A program made the position numbers and the translations under genes. The notes under the pieces were generated by a model. That model saw only the letters and a list, made by a program, of their open reading frames with translations. It made no database searches and had not been told where the DNA came from. Positions 10,640 through 22,867 of a stretch of 64,000 bases of DNA are shown piece by piece (the first letter of the stretch is position 1; every line of letters begins with the position of its first letter). This DNA comes from Straminergon stramineum. Its lineage: Eukaryota; Streptophyta; Bryopsida; Hypnales; Calliergonaceae. Location: contig OY987271.1 in the NCBI GenBank assembly GCA_963920665.1, forward strand, positions 11,349,350 through 11,413,349, given 5' to 3'.

Positions 10640-13101
10640 TCAGGGTCGGCATTTTTCATTTTTGTACTCCACAGCTGATCAAGACGACGATACTTTGTGA
10701 AGTAATTGCGTCTTGCAGATATGTAGATCCACATATGCTTGAACTCTTAAACGCAATTAAAACGTAGTAAAAGTGACGGTGTTTTAAATTACAACTTCTG
10801 TACATTTCATTATAAGAATGGGAAAAGTGTACATCATCAACATATTATCAATCACTCAAATAATGTGTGGAAAATTTTGAAATTTAAAAAAAAATAGGTA
10901 TTTTTGTTTAATGTTCATACAACAGATTTGACCACCTCCTTGGCTTCTCTGTGACATTTAAGGCTGACTTATAAGTGTGATGTTCAAAGATTAACCAGCA
11001 ATTTGCTAGCCTATATGGTTTTAATTTGTGTTCATATCAAACCTTTAGGAAGTGAAAATGATGTCTGACATTCAATGGTGTGTTTGCATGTGCAGGTGTG
11101 ATGCCTGAGGCGTATGTGAGATGGGCAAAATTATGGAACCTAGGTGCAGATTGGTTAACTCTTTCAGCACAGGCCACCACTATTTGGATGCAAAAGTGAC
11201 AATAACACAAAATTTATTAGGAATTGGCTTCTTTTCTTGAAGATTGGCTCAAACTTTTGTTTTCCTTTCATGAATCTTATGCAATGAAGAATCATTCCAT
11301 TTTGAGTGTCCCAATTCTCAAAGTAAACAAGATACAAAGAAAATGTTTTGAAATCTATGCAATATACATATAATATGTCAATACTATTGGAATTAGTGAA
11401 TTGTGATATTTCTTCTTATCAAATATGAGATTTTCACTTTTCTTTAATTACTTTTCTTACCACAATATGAGTCCAAATCATGCACTCTCCATGTTGTTTG
11501 TCTACACTCTTGTATATAAGTTTGTGTATTTCATATAAGAAAAGATTATGCTGGATTTCTTCAAGCACAATCAATTCACTACAAAATGACCCTCACACAT
11601 ATGATAAGTTTTTAAAAGCCTACAATATATGCTATAGCTAAATGGAAGTTTTTAATACTTAAAAAAATTTTGATTTTGATTTTAACTTCCAAACTAACAT
11701 TTAGAAGCAATTATAATACATATAGGATACAATACTTATAATGCCAAAGTTTGCACTCACTTGGAGTCTATGTTTTTGGAGAACCCCATTGTATACCCAA
11801 CTCTAGAATTGTATGATTAGATTCTTTTTTTAAAATTTCTATTCCAAATACAACATATCAAATCAAAATTTTAATGAACAATGACATATCAAGGTTTCAA
11901 TCAACTAAGTAATGTCCCCATGTTTTCTTTTTGGCAATGATCAAATGATTATTACAATTTGAACAAGTAGTGATAGTTTGCTTAGGTCTATTTTGAAGGT
12001 TCCCTTTGATTGGAGGAAGTCCCTTGCTCCCTTATCCAAGAGTTGTGTGACCATTCAAGCAACCATTTTTGAAGTAATTTCCAATCATTTGTTCCTTGTA
12101 GCATGTTCTTGATTTGCAATTTTTGTAATCCATGTTTGTGAGGTATATTGGCCTTATTAGAGACAATGATTTCTTTTTTCCAAAATAATTACAAGTATCA
12201 AGAATTGTTGGAGAAAATGCGATTATTTATTGATTTTGTGTTTGTGAAAGATATTGGCTTTGAAGACGTTGGTGGTATAATGACATATTTTGCAAATATA
12301 TTATTGGAAGTGGCAAGCATTCTTAGGAAATGTGTAATTACCTTTGGATTTTAGTTAGAGAGGCTATAAGGGATATTGCCCTTGGGAAGTTAAGGGAAAA
12401 TTTTTTTTTTTAAATATAATTGTTGATTGTTATAGCTATTGGTGTCAAATATATCATTTCATTTTGTGTCTTTATAGAGTGTTTAGTTTGAGGGCAAAAG
12501 TAGGTGTAGAGATTGTTTTATGATAATTGATCTATGGTTATGAGTAGTATCAAAGATACATAGGTTGTTTCTTTTCCTTTCTCTTTTGCTCCATGATGTG
12601 TATAGTGTTCAATTTTCTTAATACCATTACATACTAATATTTGTATGCACATTCTAAATATAGTAGAAGCATAATTTGTTTTAAATGGACAATATGCATC
12701 ACACATGGAATACATAGAAAAGGATTTATAAAGTGGATTGCTTTAAAACCAACCACAAACCCAATTTAATCAAGATGTATTAGTTAAATTCATTATAGAA
12801 CATCAATCTCATATTGTCCATCATTGGAATGCTTTAGAATAATAGATTTTGAATGGTCTCAATTTGGCATTCTACAATGACATGCTTTCTTAGATTTTGA
12901 TAGAATGGGGTTATAATTGGTTTAACAAGAATCACCTTCTAGTGTACTTAAAAGGAACTTTCATATTCAAAACTTATACCCACCACTAAACAAAAATAAA
13001 ATAACCACACGGCTTAACTACTAAAATATTGCAATATTTCAAGGTCCAATTTTTTTTCAAATTTCTCTCACTCAGAGCAAGGCTAGAAATTCACCTCTTT
13101 T
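10640..13101. other. ELMO 3' flank and AT-rich intergenic stretch
   Basis: The first 500 bases may be 3' UTR or intron of the ELMO gene; a good acceptor lies at 11092-11095. From about 11200 to 13100 the sequence is AT-rich with no gene, no clear inverted repeats and only chance open frames below 70 codons. Confidence 0.4.
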
Positions 13102-13245
13102 TTAACCCTTAAAGGACATGTCCCCATTCATGACCAAGGTAGTCACCAAAACTACTCCAATTATTGAACCAATAGGTGCATACCTTGTTTCTCCAGTGCA
13201 CAGTCATGTCATCAATCGGGCACTTTTTGGCCCCAATTTTTGATG
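13102..13245 (+). mobile_element. TTAA element, subfamily 4, right end lost
   Basis: It begins TTAACCCTTAAAGGACATG and follows the 149-bp element at 36893-37041 along its length, sharing CATGACC, ACCAATAGGT and TTGTTTC blocks. The right terminus is not clear. Confidence 0.6.
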
Positions 13246-13979
13246 AATTCAACCATAAGATCTTTCAAGTAACCAATTTGAATATGTCCTTTTAAATGTC
13301 AAAGTGATAATCCACATGCATTGCAAGGTCACAAGTTCACAACCGATCACTGTCGGACTTTAACCCAGTCTCCGAATTTTCCCAACACCTTCATCTCGGA
13401 CTGCTGGGAATTAACATGAAAGCTGTTTCAGTCAACTGCGCCCTGCACGTACACTCCTCACCAGGGTGTTCGAAGTTAGCTACCTAGATTCTATGATTAC
13501 AAATCCTTCTTACAGACACTCTCCAAGATAATCCACGTCTGTCAGCTCCTCCGTTGACCTGAAATTCGTCTTGAAGCTTCACGGAGGGTCCTCTCAACTT
13601 TGCAGCCAAGTGAGGGGAAGTCTGTATCAGTTATTAATTCAAATTGAGAATTGAGGAATGATCTGTGTGTCCACGGGTGGTCTGCCAGGTGGGTGACGGT
13701 GTGTCGAAGCCCTCCTCTTCGACTTGGACTGATCGATGAGAGTAAGTGAGAAGTCGCTTCTTCACTGCCAGCAAAGGAGTCGCTTCTATTCCGTTCAATT
13801 GGCGGTATTTCAATATATACGAACTTGGGATGGCAAGTTTACGGATGCGGAGTTTGTAACATCAGAAATCTCTACTTGTCCTAGTTTGTGGCCCAGAATT
13901 AGATCTTTGTGAAGATATATGTCTGTGTGACAATTTTCAACTCTTAAATCGCGCCCAACTTATCAAATCACAGGGAGAT
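13246..13979. other. Balanced-composition island without a recognised gene
   Basis: From about 13340 to 13960 the base composition is richer in G+C than its surroundings, similar to the flanks of the two host genes. No frame over 60 codons is present. It could be a promoter, leader or non-coding RNA region, or a decayed gene; nothing more can be said from sequence. Confidence 0.35.
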
Positions 13980-14109
13980 CGGGAGGGCGATACCGGGGTA
14001 TTATATTTAGTGTGTAAGTATACCCCCAAAACTTTCTGTTTTCAGAAAACAGAAAGTTTGGGGGGTATACTTACACACTGAATTATTATACCCCGGTATC
14101 ACCCTCCCG
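13980..14109. repeat. Near-perfect 130-bp hairpin
   Basis: Two arms of about 62 nt pair almost completely: CGGGAGGGCGATACCGGGGT at the left pairs with the complement ending CACCCTCCCG at the right, and GTGTGTAAGTATACCCCC pairs with GGGGGGTATACTTACACAC. The turn is at about 14044 within CTGTTTTC|AGAAAACAG. There is essentially no loop. It is either a short palindromic MITE or a long-hairpin small-RNA precursor. Confidence 0.8.
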
Positions 14110-14582
14110 TTGTTCCTGTGCGAAATTGACGATTAATATACCTCCTGGTGAGCTTCTCCAAATTCGTGAAGGGAGCTTCGTCAATGCTTGAAGAATGCCG
14201 ATCCTGAAAGCTGGCATTGTCAGTGAAGTATATATTGAATATTTAGACAGTTTAATTTCCTGGTCATTGCCGTTCAAGCCTTCAAGCTCAAGAAGTTCTC
14301 CGTCTGAGATACACGCATGAGAGTCGCATCTAAGGTAAACTTGCCTATGAAAGGCAAATCACCCATGATAGGCACTTAGGAAATGACCCATTAGAGTCTT
14401 ACAACAATCCATGATAAACTTTCTCTAATAAATAAGATTAGGACTACATTAGGTTGGTTACTAACCAAAATCAATGGCTTGGGTGATGGTGATGGAGTTA
14501 TTAGTGCCTATTTCAGGAACTTCTAACTTTTTAGTGTAAATTCATAAAAGCAAGTGATTTTTTTAATTCTTCATGTTCTGGT

Positions 14583-14642
14583 CATGTTAGGAAATATTGT
14601 GCCCATGTTAGGAAATATTGTGCCCATGTTAGGAAATATTTT
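14583..14642 (+). repeat. Tandem repeat, 21-bp unit, about 2.9 copies
   Basis: The unit CATGTTAGGAAATATTGTGC(C) is repeated twice exactly and a third time with the end changed. It lies in an AT-rich region without genes. Confidence 0.9.
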
Positions 14643-15242
14643 GACTACTTTAGGTGGTAGGATGGCCATCATGCATACACTTTTTGCTAGTTTTGGGATA
14701 GTCTACAGACTCTTTTGGGCCAATTGATAATCACACTTCAAAAATTCATAAGAAATTCATACTTGGTCAAAAAATAAAATTTCAATTGCTCTCTCTTTTC
14801 GCACAGACATCTTTGTATGGAAAAAACTCTAAGTTTTTTTGCTAATTGTAATAGGACAAAACACTCATTCTACTTGTCATAAGCAGGCTTACCTTATGGC
14901 AAGTTTGTAAGGGCTTCAATGTTCTACTTAGAATCGTTGATCCAAGGTTATACTCTTCAAATGATGGCATATATCAATGTGCCACTACTGAATAATTCAA
15001 GTGCACAAAGAAAAATCTAGGATTGTTGTAGATGCGAGGTTCCACTCTCTAGTTTCTTGAAATTCTACCTTTTCTTGAGGAACTTAAATTTATGACAATA
15101 TGATGTCAATAGTCAGCAACTGTGCTATCTACTTTGAATTTGGAATTTCCTCTTTGTGAAAAAGTTGCTCAAATAAGTCATGGGCTCATTGCAAGTGAAA
15201 CACATTAAACATGGATTATTTTTTCATATTTTTTAGAACCAT
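14643..15242. other. AT-rich intergenic stretch, nothing recognised
   Basis: No gene, hairpin or terminal motif was seen here. Confidence 0.5.
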
Positions 15243-15244
15243 TA

Positions 15245-15500
15245 GATGAGATTTGGGCCAAATAGAAGATTGTGAGTTCCATGTAGTGAGGAACTCATTA
15301 AACTGTGCCATTGTAGTAGTGCTGATGTGGTCGGGCGTTGGCCACATCAGAATTTAATTTTTTTAAACTCCAAGATCCCCCCCCTTTTCTTAATATTTAT
15401 AATGGTTGACAACAATCAGCCACTTAGTCGTGCCTTCATTGCTACAGGAACAACATGGGGAATAGGCCTAAAACGACCCCTTATTTCTTCAAATCTCATC
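15245..15500. mobile_element. TA-flanked TIR MITE (256 bp), relative of 2748-3028
   Basis: The ends GATGAGATTTGGG and CAAATCTCATC are inverted copies flanked by TA (15243-15244 and 15501-15502). An inner GATGTGG/CCACATC palindrome and the words near 'ggaacaacatgggga-aggcc' also correspond to 2748-3028, so both belong to one family. Confidence 0.7.
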
Positions 15501-15525
15501 TAATATAGCCTCTAATTGGATGTTA

Positions 15526-15607
15526 TTCCCTCTCTCTCAAAATAAATCCAAGGTACTCTCATAGTTTTCAACTAGAAACCACAAATTTATTTTTAGACAG
15601 AAGGAGT
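15526..15607. mobile_element. Minimal Stowaway-like MITE (82 bp)
   Basis: It begins TTCCCTCTCTCTCAAAATAA and ends TTTATTTTTAGACAGAAGGA-G, flanked by TA on both sides (15524-15525, 15608-15609). The ends resemble the CTCCCTCCGTY signature of Stowaway (Tc1/mariner) MITEs, and the halves fold on each other. Confidence 0.65.
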
Positions 15608-15957
15608 ACTTTGTCAATTTCAGGATTTTGTATCATTTTAATCCCAACAAAGAGAATTTTGGTCTAAAACTTAGGATTTGAGATCAACTACTAAAATTAC
15701 ACAAAACATCAAAGAGCTTTTTGAAAATAGAAAATTTGCATTTTAGACATGTATTCAAGGCCAAATCACACAACTCTAGCCAAAAACATCAGTTCATAAT
15801 CCTTGAAATCACCATTTCCCACTATAGTTACTTATTTTGACTAGATAATTGAGTGAATTGACACTTTCAAAGGAAAAAGAATAGCAATATTGAAGGGAAC
15901 CTTCTTATGGGTGCATGTCATGTATAGTAGAGAGGTTTGAACAAAAGCCTTTACAAG

Positions 15958-16412
15958 GAATTTTGTTAAAATGGCACCATTCTACATCTTTGGCACTTTT
16001 AGACAGCACCATCTAAAATGGGCTGGGGTGGATTGACCCCCTTGCTTATCCCCCCAAGTCATTTTAGGGGTGCATGTAAAAAAAAGCCCCCCTATTTTGT
16101 GCATCAATAATTTATCTTCTACACCTTCCCTAGCTAATTTAGGGCCTTTGATTGCAAATACGAATTCAAAATTTATAAATTTTATCATGTGTGAAAAATT
16201 AAAAAATTTTAGGGTTTTTACTTAGAGACGAGCAAGGAGGTCAATCCACCCCTGCCCTAAAATGTCTAAAATGTATACATGTCCTAATGGCACCTTTATG
16301 GTTTAGACAGTGCAATCTAAAATGTATACCTGTCCCTAATGGCACTTTGATGGTTGAGATTGCAGGATTTGAAAACAGAACATGGAATGGTGCCATTTTA
16401 ATAAAATTTCCT
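15958..16412. mobile_element. TIR element (455 bp) with nested inverted repeats
   Basis: The outer ends GGAATTTTGTTAAAATGGCA and TGCCATTTTAATAAAATTTC-C are inverted copies of about 26-30 bp. An inner inverted pair, GGGGTGGATTGACCCCCTTG (near 16024) against CAAGGAGGTCAATCCACCCC (near 16232), and direct copies of a block reading CATCTAAAATG / CAATCTAAAATGTATAC also occur. No certain target duplication is visible. Confidence 0.65.
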
Positions 16413-16639
16413 ATATTTCAAAAATGGTGCCAATTTATCTCCTAGCATCATAGTACATCAGAATTTATTTGTCTTGAGATTGTCATTGGTTGAAGCAACT
16501 TAAAGTTGAAAAATTGTATAATTTTGATTTTTTTTTATTAAATATTTGTACTGTTTTTAAAGCTACAAATTCCAAAGTGACTACATTCTTGAAATTTTTC
16601 ATTATCCTATTTTTTGCATCACTTAAAAATAGAAGAAAA

Positions 16640-17530
16640 ATGTATCTGCTACAACCAACTAAAATGCAACTATAGTCTTGTGCAATTGCCTTGCAACTAC
16701 AATCCTTTGTATTTGCACCAACTTCGACATAGTAACATTGTAGTTACAAAATAGTCGCAAAGTAGTCACAAAATGAAGTTATGGTCATAGGAATGTAACA
16801 TAAGAGTTGATGTGAGGTATTTTACATCTAATATTCATCGAAATTGTCGATGTGGACAATTTTACATTTTGTAGAGTTCAATGTGCCTATCTTCAATTAT
16901 TATAATCTAAATTTGATAGCAATTCTAGTGCAACTAGAAAGAAATTGCATTATAGTTGCAACTCTAGTGCAACTACAATGCAATTAGACTATAACAACAC
17001 TGCAATTACTATTCGACTTGAGTTTGACTAAAAAATGACAAGACTTTAACTAGAATATAACTATCATGCAACTAGAAACCAACTAAACTGCAACTAAAAA
17101 ACAACTAACATGCAACTAGAAAACAACTAAAATACAACTACTATTCAGTTTTTTATTAATTTTTCCATATCAATTGTCAAGAATACCATTAGGTTAGACA
17201 TATAAGAATTGTAAGTTATAGCATTCTTGTGTAATGAATTTTGATAATGAGATTCGAATATTTTTACAATTTGTAGATTTCTATAATCTACAAAATCTAC
17301 AAATATTTAAAATTTAAGAAATTTTTGGATTTGGAAATTTAAAGAAAAAGATAAATATTGAGATACAAATTTTTGAGATTAAAATTTCAAAATCTACAAA
17401 TCTATGAATCACAGACAAGTTGTAAATAAATCGCAAACTAATTGCACGCCAGTCGAAAACCAGTTGTACATTAGTTGCAAACTAGTTACACGTCAATCAC
17501 AAACTAGTCATACACAAATAACTTCCACAT
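16640..17530. repeat. Degenerate short-unit repeat tract (TGCAACTA-type)
   Basis: Words related to TGCAACTA, AACAACTA and ACTAGTTGCA occur many times, densest at 16920-17150 and again in the other phase at 17410-17520. Spacing is irregular at about 10-14 bp. This looks like a decayed minisatellite rather than coding sequence. Confidence 0.6.
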
Positions 17531-19562
17531 GAGCAACCATGTGAGAAGAGTTCATCGATGAACTTTCAAGTAAGTTGTTGGATGAAAAACAACCTTGAAA
17601 TTTTTTACAACTACTAAGGTCATATTCATTATATTGAAACTTTTCACAATTTCATTTTTATTCTCGACATGAAGATAAACTACTTTATCTCTTTACTAGT
17701 ATTTTTTTATAAATAGGTAACAACACCAACTTTTAAAATTTCATCATAGGATCACTATTTGAGCATTATTTATTTTTGGTTTCAATTACTATTTTCTTAA
17801 ATGAATTTTTTAATAACTAGTAGGGTAGTTGCAAAAAAGACTGAATGTTTTATGTAGCGTTTTGCCAAAACAACGATTTTTGTGCTCAATACTAGAAGTA
17901 TTATGAGTACTAGGAAACCAAGAAATCTCAGCCGTTGATCTAAAAAAACGACGGTTAAAAGTACCGTTTTGAGTCCTATGACTACTAGTAAGTCCTAAAA
18001 TAGTACTATTTGAAAAAAAAGACAATTTGTCACAGAAAATAGATACAATGAGATATTAATTAATAATAATTAGAAAATTATGAACAAAAAAAATCTAAAA
18101 ATTGGCAATTTGTGAAGACTTGATGGTGATCAGATTTCACCGAAAAGATGAAGTCAAAATCATCTTCAATGTTCAGAAGTGTGCACGCAAGGGAGTCCTA
18201 TTTGCACGAATATGGAGGCCATAAAATAATGTATTTTTAGATTTCCTTTGGTGGGCACATGTATTCCTACTATGGGAATAGACCACAAAAATTTCAGCTC
18301 TAGATCATTAATTTTGAATACTCCATAGTACTAAAAACCCCTAAACCCCAAAGTGTGACAAATTAGCCAACTTGATTTTTAAATATAAAATGATTTTTTA
18401 AAATTTCTAAAAAATAAGGAATATGATAAAAATCAAGTTAGTCATCTCTAATAAAAATTTCATGCTCATTGGGCTCTACCTCCAAAAATTCTAGCAGAAA
18501 ACAACTTGTCACTCTGAATGTGACGCAAAATAGAGCTAGTCTTTCTTGCAATCACCCAGCATTCTGTCTCAAAATTTGAGAAAAGTCTCAATATAACGAA
18601 TATTGCCTTTACTTTGTAACTAGTGCGACTTGTCCATTGCAATTGCGAATTCTAAATTGTCACCTAGATGCAAACGTCTCGTGCAACTACAAACTAATTG
18701 CAAATAGTAGGATGATTGCAAGAAACACTTCACGTTTTTGGCTCAAAAACCGGATTTCTGGCCACAGGATTAACAATACTACAGACTACTATCAATTTCG
18801 CGCGTCAAACTATGCCTATAAATCTCAACCGCCAATTTCGAAAGCTTGCAGATCTTAACTGTTGATTCAGTACTATATAGTACTATGTAGTACTATAGAA
18901 GCCACTAGTAGCAAAAAATAGCAGAAAAGGGGTCTACGAACCTTTTCATTTTTAGTAATTCAAAAAAAATTCAAAAAATTCTCAGAAAAAAAGACATTTT
19001 TGTAGACAAGCCTGCTCTCACATTGTACCAAAAATTTGTTCAAATTTTTTTTTTTCTGCCCAAAAAATGTGCGCGAACAATGGTCACTTTGGCTTCATGT
19101 AGACACCTCATGCAAAGTTTTTTTGCAAGAAACTCTTTGTCTCTCATTGAAACACAAGTACAACTCCGGCTCCTCCAATTTGTGGCTTCCAATTTGCATT
19201 TTTGGGTACAACTTTGGCTCAAAAAACCCCAAAATGACTAAGGTAGACACCTAATCGGGGGCACTTTAAAAATAGTAAATTAATTTTTAAAACCCCCCCA
19301 AAAATACAAAATGTGTGAAACTTTTATGTATACCTTTATTCCAAATTTCAAGACAAGTGGACTTACGATGTAAAAGTTATGACCAAAAACCACATGTCTA
19401 ACGGCAAGGGGACAAAAAATAGGACAAGTGTTTCTTGCAATCACCCAGTAGTCACAAAAAAACTTATTTTCTTCTAGTGTAAATTGGAGAAATTTTCAAG
19501 GATATCTTCTTTATTCTAACTACCTGTGGTTGACTTCCAAAAAAAACTATAGGCATATGACA
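17531..19562. repeat. AT-rich stretch with scattered repeats, no gene
   Basis: A TAGTACTAT word is repeated three times at 18871-18896. The phrase TTTCTTGCAATCACCCAG occurs at about 18542 and again at about 19430. A CACTAGTAGCAAAAA motif at 18903 and a TTTTCTTCTAGTG motif ending at 19479 could be the two ends of a CACTA-like element, but the flanking triplets do not match. Overlapping open frames at 19023-19254 lie inside this and are not credible. Confidence 0.4.
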
Positions 19563-19564
19563 TA

Positions 19565-20135
19565 CTCCCTCTATCTTACTGAAAACTTCTAAATCAAATA
19601 TAGTTTGTATACCACTAAAATGCTCTATTTCTTGATTTTGATCATTGAAGAAGTGTCCGTCCTATTGAACAACCTTGTGAAGGCAAGTAAAATGATATGG
19701 GAACATTCCTCTCCTAGTAGCTTGGCCTTGCTCGTATGAGGCACCTTGTGCTTGCTTCTTCCTCAAACAATAGTATTGACAATGGGTTTAGTGACCACTT
19801 GGACACTATGAAGATTTGTTCATGAAGTGGACTAAGTAACTTCCTTGTAGTGAGTATTTAGGCTAGGGCAAATATTTCTAGAATCCCATAGTTGCTAACA
19901 ACCTTCAAATCATCAAGAATGACAAGCCGTCAACATTCGCGAACTATGCTCAAATATGATACTTTCTGCATGGATTTTGAGTGCCTCAATGACAAAGCAT
20001 AAGCTGGAGATTTTGCATAGATCTAAAGGATGGGTGATTGATTTTTGAATGCATGTATCATTGGCTCAAAGACTAAAAATATAGTTAATGCATCGTGGGG
20101 AAATTTTTTGGAGGTTTTTAGTGGGACAGAGGGAG
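19565..20135. mobile_element. Stowaway-like element (571 bp)
   Basis: It begins CTCCCTCTATCTTACTGAAA and ends TTTTTAGTGGGACAGAGGGA-G, with TA on both flanks (19563-19564 and 20136-20137). This is the typical Stowaway/Tc1-mariner terminal signature. The interior is non-coding. Confidence 0.75.
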
Positions 20136-20137
20136 TA

Positions 20138-20978
20138 CTTTCTGTGTGACAAGTGCAGTACATATGATCAATGAAAGAGTGATAAAAGTTTACAGGATAT
20201 TTCAGAATCGTTGTTTTCGAGAAGATCATAAAAGACGCCTGCGAAGATTCCAAATCAAGAGCAACAACTTGATTTATACTGGTGGGGGTCCCATTTTCTC
20301 CATGCGCGATACATCTTCGAAAATGCCTGCTCAGTCCCAATCACGCTGAAGATCGACATCGAGAACGGTGATCGACCAGGTCGTAGCAATTCTTATCACA
20401 AAAGTTTACACGGTGCCAAAAATTCTCTACAGCAAAAGAACCCTTCCAGCCTAGCTTCCGGACTGCCTCTGGGAGCTAGCTACATACGCCTGCTTACCAA
20501 TTCAATGGAGCTTCACAATTGATAGAAAGAGTTCCCTTGCTTAAAGAGCAGATTACAGTCTCTCAGACTCACAAATACACAGACTGAACGAATTGAGTAT
20601 GTCTTTAAAGCGAGCTTTAGAAGCAACGACAATTTCGTTAAATTGGTGCAATGTTCATTATAATGGTGCAGTGTGTGAACCCTCAACCAAGGGAAAAAAT
20701 GAAATGATTTAGGGAGCCTAGGGGTGGAATCAATGTGGGTCGAAATCCTAGCTTATAGGTGCACATTGTTGTGATAAAATGCCATTTGCATATGAATTTG
20801 CCCAAGCTAATGCAAATTAATGTCAAAATGGCGATTGGAATACCGTCAACTTAACGGAATCGTTGTCTAAGCTCAAGAAATCTGTACAAGGGATCGAGCC
20901 ACTAACTAATCGATCCCATCAGTAATTCCCATCAAATGGAATCCCATCTCTCTGGGATCCCTAAAACGTGGAATTCAA
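20138..20978. other. 3' flank of the peroxidase gene, no gene recognised
   Basis: Between about 20140 and 20620 the composition is balanced. The overlapping open frames on the two strands (20023-20340 and 20146-20349) have no recognisable domain and are probably chance. The last 100-300 bases will include the 3' UTR of the minus-strand peroxidase. Confidence 0.4.
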
Positions 20979-22467
20979 TTAAGCTGTTTCGCAAATTGCT
21001 CGGACAGTTCCAGCGGTAAGAACGCCGATGCGTCCCATGGCCACCATGGACTTGCCGAAATCGGCTCCAAAGGTGGTCGGAGAGGCCGCCAGTGTGTTGA
21101 CGCGGCCACTGGTGCTGGCGTCGTTGCCGATTTCCTGGTCGAAGCGGAGAACGCCTCGGCTCGCTTGGAGATTCCGGAAGTAGCTTGTGTCGAAGCTGAA
21201 CTCAGAATCCTTGTCCAGGGCGACGTTGGTGAGGTCGCCGGTCACGTTGCGACAGAGCGCCTGCAGCGTCTTTAAGTAGGTGGTGTCGAGACTGGGGTCG
21301 GGAAGGCCCGTGCCCTCAAAGTTGTACAAGCGGTCCACAAAGAACTGGCACTGAGTGACGCCCACTGTGTGTGCACCTGCATGTCCAATTCCAAATTCTC
21401 AGTCCATGTTCAATAAAACTTCATCACAAGAGAGTTTAATTTAAAAGTTTAGCATCATGGTAATGAAACGGAGTTTATCACGTACGAGATGGTAATGGTT
21501 TTATTGAGATCACGGTAAACTCTGCTTCATTTCCCCTATGGTACGTAAACTCTTAGAACTCCCTTGTATCATTACATTTTCATATCACTCACTTACATCG
21601 TCGCCTTGTGGTACTTTGAGGTTGGGAAACAGGAAGATCAAGAATCGTAATTTTATCCTCCTCTACCAAGCAAGATTCTTAGAGAATTGTAGATCTCCAA
21701 GATCCGATGATCCTGATTTAGTGTGAGTTAGTCTCGAAAAGAGAAATGTGTTAGAGAGGGGAATTAATTACCGGTAAGGGTGACCATGTCATCTTGTGTG
21801 AGACCAAGATTGGTGAAGAATGGAGTGGCTTCATCGACGGTCATGTTTGGACCGGGTATCGTGATACTCGTTCCGGGGGCAGTGCCATCAAAGCGACCTG
21901 TTTCTACACTGTAGAAAGCTCCACCAAGCTGCACAAACATGACAGACTTTCATTTAGTACTGTCAAGGGTCTAATCAGACACTCGAGGAGACTTAAAACT
22001 GAAGCTGATTGATACAGAATTTTACGTTTAGCCGTGTTGGTATTCTGCAACGGCAAGAGACGATTGCTCACAATTTCAACGGAGTCGCGAGCAGCAAGCG
22101 CAATAATGTCGGCACATGAAACCACTCCAGGGCAACTGGCTTCCAGCTGAGACTTCGCATCGCTGATGACGCTGTAGCCTCTCACAGACAGGTTGGGCAC
22201 CGCCTTTTGTTCCGTGCCAGCGCCAGTCAGGAGTATGGAAGCATCGCAACCCTCCACGAAGCAGTCGTGGAAGTGCAAGCGGATGACACCAGCGGCGATG
22301 GTTCTGTCAGCGTAGGCAGCTGATTGCACCGCACTCTTCACAATCGATTCAGCGCTACTGCAGGAGGTGTCGTAAAATCCCACTTGCAGAGCTCCTTGGG
22401 TTCCATGAAACTGCAAAGACGCGGCAATTAGAATGGTCGCGAGCTGTAATAACACTCGAGCTGCCAT
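20979..22467 (-). CDS. Class III secretory peroxidase, three exons
   Basis: Exons read on the minus strand are 22467-22072, 21928-21772 and 21376-20979, with donors GTGAGC and GTAATT and CAG acceptors, total 951 nt and 316 residues. Residues 1-25 form a signal peptide. The distal haem motif [18 protein letters not shown] (63-80) supplies Arg63 and His67; the proximal motif LTGAHTVG supplies His187, spliced across intron 2. Eight cysteines at 36, 69, 74, 112, 118, 194, 226 and 313 fit the four family disulfides. The enzyme oxidises phenolics with H2O2 in the cell wall or apoplast (family knowledge). The protein ends soon after Cys313 with no vacuolar extension, so it is probably extracellular. 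The two introns match the positions of the later two of the usual three plant introns; the first is absent. Phe145 stands where GRRD usually has a second Arg. Introns are 143 and 395 bp. Confidence 0.95.
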
Positions 22468-22531
22468 GTCGCACTCTTATCGCACAAATTTCACGGAAGC
22501 TTGAATTAAAACAGGGCGTAGTCGATCGAAT

Positions 22532-22537
22532 CACGTG
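22532..22537. promoter_or_regulatory. G-box-type CACGTG upstream of the peroxidase
   Basis: The palindromic hexamer CACGTG lies 65 bp upstream of the peroxidase ATG. It is a known core for plant bZIP and bHLH factors; function here is inference. Confidence 0.35.
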
Positions 22538-22856
22538 TCTCGAATCTTATTCCAGAAAACTTCTAGATGAGTCCGGGATAATGATCAATCAGCAAATCCT
22601 CGTCGATCTTTCAGAGCAACTCAGCTAGCTACACGACCACAAAGTACAGTATGTGGCAGCGTGATGGTTGAAGTTTAAACTTTGGAGTGCTGCTGGGATG
22701 CACATCCAACTGGGGGATATCGATCTATGTAGAACAAGATTGATTCGCGAGCTGGTAATTGATTGTTGAACAACCAATTCAACCCAAGGTCGGATTGTTG
22801 AACACGCAAGGTCGATCTGATAGTGCAAGTGACGAACTCTTCCCAGAAGATCAACC

Positions 22857-22862
22857 TTTATA
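22857..22862 (-). promoter_or_regulatory. Possible TATA box of the peroxidase gene
   Basis: On the minus strand the sequence reads GGAGTATAAAGGTT about 390 bp upstream of the ATG. If used, the leader would be about 360 nt. No closer TATA motif was seen. Confidence 0.35.
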
Positions 22863-22867
22863 CTCCA

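Noticed and set aside
18903..19479. Possible 577-bp CACTA element
   Set aside because: The end words fit but the flanking triplets (AGC and TAA) do not match and the inner arms do not pair well.
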